A DNA stretch of 7,332 bases from Halobacteriales archaeon (GTDB lineage Archaea > Thermoplasmatota > SW-10-69-26 > JACQPN01 > JAIVGT01), in the NCBI GenBank assembly GCA_020201485.1, contig JAIVGT010000110.1, positions 1-7,332 of the forward strand, given 5' to 3'. The notes under the pieces are model-generated. The model saw nothing but the letters and a program-made list of their open reading frames with translations. It made no database searches and had not been told where the DNA came from. Below, piece after piece: positions 1-6,200 of the stretch. The position numbers and the translations under genes are program-made. Positions within the stretch are counted from its first letter, which is position 1, and each line of letters starts with the position of its first letter.

Positions 1-1447
1 GCGCGTGGTGCGCTTCCCAGATGCGGGGCAGGGCCGGGTCCTGGACCGCTGCGGTGTACACGTCGTCGCATGCCGCGTCGAGGAGCAGGCCCACGCGGCC
101 CAGCTCGCCGTAGCCTTGGCCCCATCCGCTCTGCAGGACGGTGAGCCCGTCGAGCTCGCCCCAGCCGCTGCGGTCGAGGTAGGTGTCGTCGCCCCCGGCG
201 TCGTAGAGCAGGCCGAGCCCGCCCAGGCAGCCCATGCCCTGGAGGTCGTCGATGGAGCCGTCGTACACGTCGTTGCCCGTGCCGCGGTCGAGGAGCAGGC
301 CGTCGCCGCCGTAGCAGCCGGTGCCCTGCGTCGCCTCGCTGTCGAAGGTGTACGGGATGCTGTAGCGGTCCGCGCCGCCCTCGTCCAGGAGCAGGCCGAA
401 GCCGATGAGCCCCGTGCCCTGCGCGGCATTGCGGCTCGCGTACGCGTCGCTCCCGCTGCCCTGGTCCCAGAGGATGCCCGCCCCGTCGAGGGCGGTGCCC
501 TGCGCGGCGAAGCGGCCGTCGACGCTCAGGTCGCGAGCGGAAGCCGTGTACGTGTCGTCGCCGCCCTCGTCCAGCAGCAGGCCGGCCCCAAGGTAGCCCG
601 CGCCTTGCGTCGCGCCCGTCCCGGAGACGTTGCTGGCGTACACATCGTTCCCGGCGCCCAGGTCGAGGAGCATCGCCACGGGAGGCGCGCCGTCGATGCT
701 GCGGCCGTTGCCGCCACCGGCGTTGTTGAGGTAGCGGTCCGCGCCGCCCTCGTCCACGATGAGCGCCGCGGGCAAGGTGTAGGTCGTGGGGCCGGCGTCG
801 CCCACGAGCACGCTGCAGTCGGGGCTGGCGAAGACGAGGCTGCCCTGCACGCCGCACGTTCCCCCGGCCGCGACGCCGACCCATCCGTGCGGCAGCGCGC
901 CCTGCGCGTCCTCGCCCGCGCGCGCCAGGCTGACCGCGGCCTGGAGGAGGGCCGGCATGCGCACCAGGCCCGCCTCGTCCCGGATGCGCGCGGCGAGGTC
1001 GCGCTGCGCCGGGGTCGCATGGCCCAGGGCGAGCGCGTGCTCCGCGACCAAGGCGGCCGCGCCGTGCTCGACGAGGTCCGCTCGTTGGGCGGCGGTCAGC
1101 GGGGCGAAGGCGGCATCGAGGCCGGCGTGGGCCTGCGCCATCCCCAGGGCGAGGCGCGCCAACCCGGGCTGGAACGGGGCGGGAGCGGCCCCCGCCCAAT
1201 CGGCATGCGCAGGGATTGTCATCGCATTGTCGGGGACCCAGATCTGCAGCGCGGCCGCCCGGAGGAGCATCGCGCTCGGCGCTCCCGACGCGAAGCGTTC
1301 CTGGAGGGCAGCGACGCCCGCCGCATCCGGAAAGGAACCGAAACCACCGGGGAATGTCGGGGAAGGCGCGACGAAGAACCCCGCGGCGGGAAGCGCGGTC
1401 AGGGTGAGGACGACGGCGATCAGCGGTGCTGCTGCGCGGCGCGCCAC
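1..1447 (-). CDS. Exported protein with tandem GDDTY/RTX-like modules (3' end outside window)
   Basis: The minus strand is open from a GTG at 1447 to the window edge (482 complete codons, no stop seen). Residues 1-23 form a typical signal peptide: an Arg pair, a hydrophobic stretch (LIAVVLTLTAL), then PAAG, so the product is probably secreted. Residues 45-190 are Ala/Leu-rich and look helical. From residue 232 there are eight short Asp/Gly motifs ending in Tyr, at 232, 262, 293, 328, 355, 387, 416 and 457. Several are preceded by Q-G-x-G and G-L-L-L-D. The G-A-G-N-D-V-Y type resembles the calcium-binding RTX nonapeptide, which suggests a solenoid or beta-roll, but this is inference. GTG is the only usable start after the in-frame TGA near 1500; the next Met, near residue 61, would lose the signal peptide. 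The gene starts 79 bases after the pyruvate kinase stop codon, on the same strand. No catalytic motif is visible and the function is unknown. The reading frame is confident. Confidence 0.88.
   Translation of the reverse strand, partial: MARRAAAPLIAVVLTLTALPAAGFFVAPSPTFPGGFGSFPDAAGVAALQERFASGAPSAMLLRAAALQIWVPDNAMTIPAHADWAGAAPAPFQPGLARLALGMAQAHAGLDAAFAPLTAAQRADLVEHGAAALVAEHALALGHATPAQRDLAARIRDEAGLVRMPALLQAAVSLARAGEDAQGALPHGWVGVAAGGTCGVQGSLVFASPDCSVLVGDAGPTTYTLPAALIVDEGGADRYLNNAGGGNGRSIDGAPPVAMLLDLGAGNDVYASNVSGTGATQGAGYLGAGLLLDEGGDDTYTASARDLSVDGRFAAQGTALDGAGILWDQGSGSDAYASRNAAQGTGLIGFGLLLDEGGADRYSIPYTFDSEATQGTGCYGGDGLLLDRGTGNDVYDGSIDDLQGMGCLGGLGLLYDAGGDDTYLDRSGWGELDGLTVLQSGWGQGYGELGRVGLLLDAACDDVYTAAVQDPALPRIWEAHHA
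56..754 (-). repeat. Protein-level tandem array of eight D-x-G-x-x-D-x-Y modules
   Basis: These are eight units of 27-41 residues inside the exported protein (residues 232-464). Each ends in an Asp-rich turn closed by Tyr. In order the turns end ADRY, NDVY, DDTY, SDAY, ADRY, NDVY, DDTY, DDVY. Units three to eight also carry Q-G-x-G about 9-16 residues before the turn. The two ADRY turns are identical over eight residues (DEGGADRY), also at the DNA level. The array probably continues past the left edge. Confidence 0.85.
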
Positions 1448-1482
1448 GCGGAGGACCCGGCCCTTGCCTGCTTGGGAGGTCG

Positions 1483-1490
1483 TATTGAAT
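1483..1490 (-). promoter_or_regulatory. Possible TATA-like element for the exported repeat protein
   Basis: The spacer between pyruvate kinase and the exported-protein gene is clearly more AT-rich than its surroundings. On the minus strand it contains ATTCAATA about 36 bases before the GTG start. If this is an archaeal TATA box, transcription would begin roughly 10 bases before the start, giving a nearly leaderless mRNA. That would fit the lack of a Shine-Dalgarno sequence. The match to a TATA consensus is weak, and read-through from pyruvate kinase is an alternative. Confidence 0.3.
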
Positions 1491-1512
1491 GCTGTGATTC
1501 AGAAATAGCCAT

Positions 1513-1527
1513 GCGATGTCGTATCGC
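1513..1527 (-). terminator. Weak hairpin overlapping the pyruvate kinase stop codon
   Basis: On the minus strand GCGAT and ATCGC form a 5-bp stem around a 5-base loop, starting inside the stop codon. A short run (TATTTCT) follows about seven bases later. This could help end pyruvate kinase transcription, but the stem is short and the T-run is poor. It may be chance, with the next gene co-transcribed. Confidence 0.2.
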
Positions 1528-2936
1528 TAGGACACGCCGACCACGCGCAGGTGGTCGGTCGTCCCGGTGACACCCAAGCGGCCGCTTGTCACGACGACCG
1601 TTTGTCCCGGCCGCACCCAGCCGCGCTCCCGGCCCTCCGCCAGGCACGCGTCGAGCAGCTGGTCCTCCCGCAACGCGCGAGGCACGAGGAGGGGGAGCAC
1701 GCCCCACATGAGCTGGAGCTGCCCGGCGGTGCGCGGGATGGGTGTCACACCGAGGATGGGCACGGTGGGCCGGTACTTGCTGACGAGGCGGGCCGTGCTG
1801 CCGCTGTTCGTGAGCGCCACGACCGCCGCGCTGCCGAGCTGCTCCGCCGTCGTGCACGCGGCGTGGGCGATGGCGTCCTGCACCGTGGGCTTGGCCAGGG
1901 CGCGGCCCCGCGCCCCCTGCTGCAGGTGCGCCTCCTCCGCGCGGCGCACGATGCGGTCCATGACCTCGACGGCGCGCACCGGATACTGCCCGGCGGCGGT
2001 CTCGCCGCTGAGCATGACGGCATCGGTGCCGTCCCACACCGCGTTCGCCACGTCGCTCGCCTCGGCGCGCGTCGGGCGGGGCGCGTGCATCATGCTCTCC
2101 AGCATCTGCGTGGCGGTGATGACGGGCAGGCCGGCGACGTTGCAGCGGCGGATGAGGTCCTTCTGGACGAGGGGCACCTCCTCCGGCGGGAGCTCCACGC
2201 CCATGTCGCCGCGCGCCACGAGCACGCCGTCGCTCGCGCGCAGGATGGCGTCGAGGTTGTCCAGCGCTTCGGGGCGCTCGATCTTGCTGATGAGCAACGG
2301 GGGGAGCTCCTCGCGCAGGAGCAGGGCCTTGACCTTCGCGACGTCCTCCGTCGTGCGCACAAAGCTGGCCGCGACGAGGTCCACGTCGAGCTGCAGGCCG
2401 AAGCGCACGTCCTCCAGGTCCTTCGAGCTCAGCGCGGGCAGGGTGAGCTTCGCGCCGGGCATGTTCAGCGATTTGTGCGCCTTGAGCACGCCCCCGACGA
2501 CGACCTCGGCCTCGACCTGCTCGCCGTCGGTGCCGGTCACGCGCAGCTCCAGGTTGCCGTCGTCGAGGAGGAGGGTGCTCCCCCGCTGCACGTCCTTGGC
2601 CAGGGTCTCGTGCGTCACCGGGATGGCCCCGGGCGGGCAGCGGGCCTCGGGCGCGAGGCGGACGCGCGTCCCGGGCGGGAGCGCGACGGGCGACGGCAGG
2701 TCCCCGACGCGGATCTTCGGGCCCTGGATGTCGAGGAGCACGCCCAGGACCTTGCCCTCGGCCTTCGCCGCATCGCGCACCGCCTGCACGCGGCGCGCGT
2801 GCTCGCTGCGGTTGCCGTGGCTGAAGTTCAGGCGCGCGACGTCCATGCCGGCGCGCACCATGCCGCGCAGGACCTCGGGCGGGTCGCTCGCCGGGCCGAG
2901 CGTGCACACGATCTTCGTGCGGCGCACGCGGCGCAT
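1527..2936 (-). CDS. pyk: Pyruvate kinase
   Basis: This gene encodes 469 residues, the normal length of a single-copy pyruvate kinase. The enzyme transfers phosphate from phosphoenolpyruvate to ADP in the last step of glycolysis, in the cytoplasm. Family motifs appear in order. The N-terminal strand is TKIVCTLGPAS (7-17). The substrate-binding Arg35, Asn37 and Ser39 lie in ARLNFSHG. Next are D-I-Q-G-P-K-I-R (69-76) and the B domain (about 79-160). The catalytic Lys218 and metal-binding Glu220 lie in SKIERPEAL, and Asp244 in ARGDMG. TATQMLES (274-281) and MLSGETAAG (308-316) follow, then a C-terminal domain with TNSGSTARLVSKYRP and GWVRPGQTVVVTSG. All key active-site residues are present, so it should be active. 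The ATG at 2936 places the conserved strand seven residues in, as is usual. No Shine-Dalgarno sequence precedes it. The K+-dependence residue could not be aligned reliably by eye. The gene is divergent from the tRNA-Thr gene and unrelated in role to the flanking surface proteins. Confidence 0.98.
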   Translation of the reverse strand: MRRVRRTKIVCTLGPASDPPEVLRGMVRAGMDVARLNFSHGNRSEHARRVQAVRDAAKAEGKVLGVLLDIQGPKIRVGDLPSPVALPPGTRVRLAPEARCPPGAIPVTHETLAKDVQRGSTLLLDDGNLELRVTGTDGEQVEAEVVVGGVLKAHKSLNMPGAKLTLPALSSKDLEDVRFGLQLDVDLVAASFVRTTEDVAKVKALLLREELPPLLISKIERPEALDNLDAILRASDGVLVARGDMGVELPPEEVPLVQKDLIRRCNVAGLPVITATQMLESMMHAPRPTRAEASDVANAVWDGTDAVMLSGETAAGQYPVRAVEVMDRIVRRAEEAHLQQGARGRALAKPTVQDAIAHAACTTAEQLGSAAVVALTNSGSTARLVSKYRPTVPILGVTPIPRTAGQLQLMWGVLPLLVPRALREDQLLDACLAEGRERGWVRPGQTVVVTSGRLGVTGTTDHLRVVGVS

Positions 2937-2992
2937 GGGGCCGCGCGCCGCATCAGGCTTGCGAGGCGAGGCCCGGCGGAGGGCCAGCGCAA

Positions 2993-3009
2993 CCCTTTAA
3001 TGGGAAAAG
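2993..3009. promoter_or_regulatory. AT-rich island in the divergent pyk / tRNA-Thr spacer
   Basis: The 130-base spacer between pyruvate kinase (minus) and tRNA-Thr (plus) is nearly all G and C except for CCCTTTAATGGG followed by AAAAG. It is the only TATA-like candidate for either gene. The core is partly symmetrical (CCC, six A/T, GGG), so it could serve both directions. It lies about 60 bases from the pyruvate kinase ATG and about 65 from the mature tRNA 5' end, farther than a typical archaeal tRNA TATA box. The assignment is inference. Confidence 0.35.
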
Positions 3010-3024
3010 CGCATGACGCGGCCA

Positions 3025-3058
3025 CGCGAGGGCCCGGCCCTGCGGGCCGCCGCTCGCG
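3025..3058. other. GC-rich imperfect hairpin upstream of tRNA-Thr
   Basis: CGCGAG (3025-3030) pairs with CTCGCG (3053-3058). Inside that, CGGCCC (3035-3040) pairs with GGGCCG (3044-3049) around a TGC loop, with a 4/3 internal loop between the stems. It ends eight bases before the tRNA 5' end and would lie in the tRNA leader if transcription starts at the AT-rich island. It may be a leader structure seen by processing enzymes, or just high-GC self-complementarity. Confidence 0.35.
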
Positions 3059-3066
3059 CTCCACGC

Positions 3067-3139
3067 GCCAGCATAGCTCAGCCGGTAGAGCAGCTGATTC
3101 GTAATCAGCAGGTCCAGGGTTCAAATCCCTGTGCTGGCT
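3067..3139 (+). tRNA. tRNA-Thr (anticodon CGT)
   Basis: A complete 73-base cloverleaf can be folded. The acceptor stem GCCAGCA pairs with TGCTGGC. The D stem is GCTC/GAGC with loop AGCCGGTA. The anticodon stem GCTGA/TCAGC encloses the loop TTCGTAA, whose anticodon CGT (3100-3102) reads the threonine codon ACG. The variable region is AGGTC, and the T stem CAGGG/CCCTG encloses TTCAAAT. The discriminator base is T at 3139, which is typical of archaeal tRNA-Thr, whereas bacteria usually have A. The CCA end is not encoded (TCCC follows), so it must be added after transcription. There is no intron. All stems are fully Watson-Crick. Confidence 0.97.
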
Positions 3140-3185
3140 TCCCTTCTCGTCGGGCCGGCGACGCAGCGCGCGCGCTGCCAAGGGC

Positions 3186-3218
3186 AAGAAGAAAAGGATG
3201 CGGGGGCCCAGCCCCCGC
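3186..3218 (-). terminator. Hairpin plus T-tract terminator of the PKD/beta-helix gene
   Basis: Sixteen bases after the stop codon at 3234-3236, the minus strand has a perfect 8-bp stem, GCGGGGGC/GCCCCCGC (3200-3218), with a three-base loop. After ATCC comes a pyrimidine tract TTTTCTTCTT (3195-3186). This is intrinsic-terminator architecture. Archaeal termination depends mainly on the T-rich run, which is present either way. The plus-strand tRNA transcript converges here, but its strand shows no T-run, only TTCCCTTCTC just after the tRNA. Confidence 0.75.
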
Positions 3219-3233
3219 GGGCGCACCCCTCGC

Positions 3234-6200
3234 TCAGAGCGGCGGCAGGTTCTCCAGCAGGCTGGCCACGAGGTCCGTGACCAGCTCCTCGAGCTCCCCG
3301 ACCAGGCTCACCGGGTCGTCGAGGTGGATCTTCGTGCACACCTCGATCTGCGGGTCGGCCAGCACGAGGCTGATGTGCGTCTCGCACACGTGCACGTTCT
3401 GCACGATGCTCGCCGGCACGCCGTCGTCGTCCACGACGGTGAGCGTGACCGTGTAGTCGCCGCCCGCTGCGAAGGTGTGCACCGGGTTCGCGTCCGCGCT
3501 GCCCGCGCCGTCGCCGAAGGTCCAGTCCCAGCTCACGATGTTCCCGTCGGGGTCGTTGCTCCCGTCGTAGAACTGCACGGGGTCGTTGACCTGGGGGTTC
3601 GCCGGGTTCGCCGTCAGGCCGGCCGTCGGGCCGACGTTGGCCACGCTCACCGTCTGCGTCAGCGCCGTCAGGCCGCCGAGGTTGTCCGTGACGGTCAGCG
3701 TCACGTCGTAGTCCCCGTCGTCCAGGAAGCGGTGGTCCACGTTCTGCGCCGTGCTCGTGAAGCCGTCGCTGAACGCCCAGGCGTAGCTCACGATGCTGCC
3801 GTCCGGGTCGGTCGTGCCGCTGCTGTCGAAGCTCACCGTGTCCAGGTCCGTCGGGTCCTGGGGGCTGAAGGTGAACTGCACCGCGGGCGGGATGTTGCCG
3901 ATGGGCACGCGGATGGTCAGGCTCGACGTCTCGCCGTCGCCGTCGGTCACGGTCAGCGTCACCTGGTACGCGCCTTGGTTCACGAAGACGTGGGCCGGGC
4001 TCTGGCTCGTGTCCAGGGCGCTGCCGTCATCGAAGTCCCAGCTCCAGCTCACGATGCTGTCGCGCGGCGCGTTCGGGTGCGTGCTGGCGTCGCTGAACAC
4101 CACGGTGTCGCCCGGGTTCGGCACGCTGATGGTGCGCGTCACGCTGCTGCTCATGCCGTCGTTGTCGGTCACGGTCAACGTCACGGGCAGGTCGCCGCCG
4201 TTCCCGAACTGGAAGCCCGGGTTGCGCGCGCTGCTCGTGCCCTCGCCGTTGTTGAAGTCCCAGGCGTAAGCCCAGCCCGAAGGCGGGGCGTCGTTCGGGT
4301 TCGGGTGCGAGCTGCTGTCGGTGAAGCTCACCGGGCTCGACTCGTCCGCCAGCGTCGAGCCGAAGTTCGCCACCGGCGCGACGTGGCCGACCGCGACCGA
4401 CTTCGTCACCGTGTTCTGCTGCCCGTCGTCGTCCGTGACCTTGAGCGAGCAGCTGAAGGTGCCGCCGTCCGGGAACTTGTGGCTCGGGTTCTGCGAGGCG
4501 CTGGTGAAGCCGTCGTTGCACGTCCAAGCCCAGGCCGTGATGTGGTCGTTCGGCGCGTTCGGGTGCGTGCTGCTGTCCGCGAACTGGAAGGTGTCGCTCT
4601 CCGCGCTCCCCGTCCAGCCGAAGTTCGCCACCGGGCTGACGTGCGGGACGGTGATGGTCCTCGTCACCTGGTTCGTCTGCCCGTCGTTGTCGGTCACGGT
4701 CAGCTTCACGCTCTTGCTCCCGCCGTCCGCGAAGCGGAAGCTCGGGTTGCGGGCGCTGCTGCTGCCCTCGCCGTTGTTGAAGTTCCAGGCGTAGGTCCAG
4801 CCGGTGGGCGGGTCGTCGCGCGGCGTGTTGGGGTGCGTGCTCGTGTCCGTGAAGGTCACGGCCGTGATCTCGTTGACCACCGAGGACACGAAGTTCCCGA
4901 CCGGGGCCACGTGCGAGACCGCCACGACCTTCTGGCCGACCGCGCTCGCGCCGCTGTTCGCGGTGACGGTGAGCTTCACCGTGTAGCTGCCGCCGTCCAC
5001 GAACTTGTGCGTGACGGTGGTCGTGCCATCGGTGATGGTCTGCGTCGGGCTGCCGTCGCCGAAGTCCCACACCTTCGACGCCACGCCGCTCGTGTCCGGG
5101 GCGAACGCGGTGTCCTTCAGAGTAACGGTGTCGAGCTCCGTCGGTGAGGTCGGGCTGATCGAGAAGCCGGCGCAGGGCGAGACGGGGTGGAGCGAGGTGT
5201 AGAACGGCGTGTACGTCGGCTGTCCGTTGTGGTCGATCTCGAAGATCGCCCCTCCGACCGTGCTGCCGACCGTCGGGCCGTTCGGACTGTTCCAGTAGTT
5301 GTTCGTCGCGTTGAACACGAGGCCGCCCGCGTCGCCCGCCGCGGTGTTGGTGCTGTCCGTCATGCCGAGATACGTGAGGATGTTGTTCTCGTGCGCCTGG
5401 ATGGTCCCATCGTGGTTGCGCCACACCAACGGGCGGTCGGGGTTGACGTTGCCATTGGTGAAGCCGTTGCGGAGGATGTCCGCGGTCTCCGTCTCCGGCG
5501 GCTCCAGGCCGAGCCGGACGTCGGAGGCGTGGCTGAGCAGGTTGCTGTCGTACACGAGCTTCTTGCCCGTGCCCTGCTGGCGAATCCAGCGGTCCACGAT
5601 GCCCGTGTTGCTGATCTGGTTGCACCGGATGGTCGCGCCCGTGAAGAACGACTCGAACAGGGTGGCCGTCTTGTTGAACACATTGTTCTCGACCAGCGCC
5701 CCCGCCGAGTCGTTCAGCGCGACGTAGCGGATGTTGTTCACGGTCGAGTTCTTGATCGTGATGTGGCCCGTGGCCGCCGCCCCGACCCCGCCGGTCTTCG
5801 CGCCGATGGGGAAGCGGCTGCCGTCGCCGTCCAAGGTGACCCCGTCCACGAGCAGCGTGCCGCCGCCCCGCGAGATCGCCGGCGCCTTCAGAGTCCCGGA
5901 CAAGGTCTTGGTGGCCGCGCCGTCGGCGATGATGACATCGTTGAGCCATGGCGGGTTGGGCGCGTTGTTCGCCGCGAGGGACTGCGTGACCGTGATGGTC
6001 CCGCCACCGTTCGCATCGTACGACTTGTCGTCGGCTTGGTAGAACCAGCAGTTCGAGCAGGTCAGCGTCGGCTCGACGAGGGCCGCCGCCACGAACGCGG
6101 CCCAGAGCATCATCGACTGCTGGTAGTTGTCGCGGAAGTTCGAGTTCGTGATGGTGAGCGTCGACGCGAGGCTGACGGCGGCGTACGCGTTGTAGGCCAG

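Larger units (their letters stand above)
2937..3066. other. Divergent intergenic spacer
   Basis: This 130-base spacer holds no supportable gene. It contains the AT-rich island at 2993-3009 and the GC hairpin at 3025-3058. Open frames crossing it are extensions of shadow frames from pyruvate kinase and have no ribosome-binding site or recognisable product. Confidence 0.6.

Noticed and set aside
56..754. Regularly spaced repeats as a CRISPR array
   Set aside because: The repeats are conserved as protein motifs in one open frame and vary in spacing and DNA sequence, so they are coding repeats.
5..1570. Plus-strand 521-residue open frame
   Set aside because: It is antisense to the signal-peptide and GDDTY-repeat frame, is Arg/Val/Ala-rich, and has no recognisable domain.
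2709..2732. D-I-Q-G-P-K-I-R in pyruvate kinase instead of the textbook D-T-K-G-P-E-I-R
   Set aside because: Variants of the D-L-Q-G-P-K-I-R type are known in many archaeal and actinobacterial pyruvate kinases; it is not evidence of altered function.
1551..3104. Plus-strand open frames opposite pyruvate kinase
   Set aside because: The minus-strand frame is an unambiguous full-length pyruvate kinase, so these are GC shadows.
3067..3139. tRNA-Thr as an integration (att) site
   Set aside because: No second copy of the tRNA 3' end, no integrase and no mobile gene is visible in the window.
3013..3456. Open frame of 147 residues reading through the tRNA
   Set aside because: It spans the tRNA-Thr gene and the terminator of the opposite gene, so it cannot be a sensible coding region.
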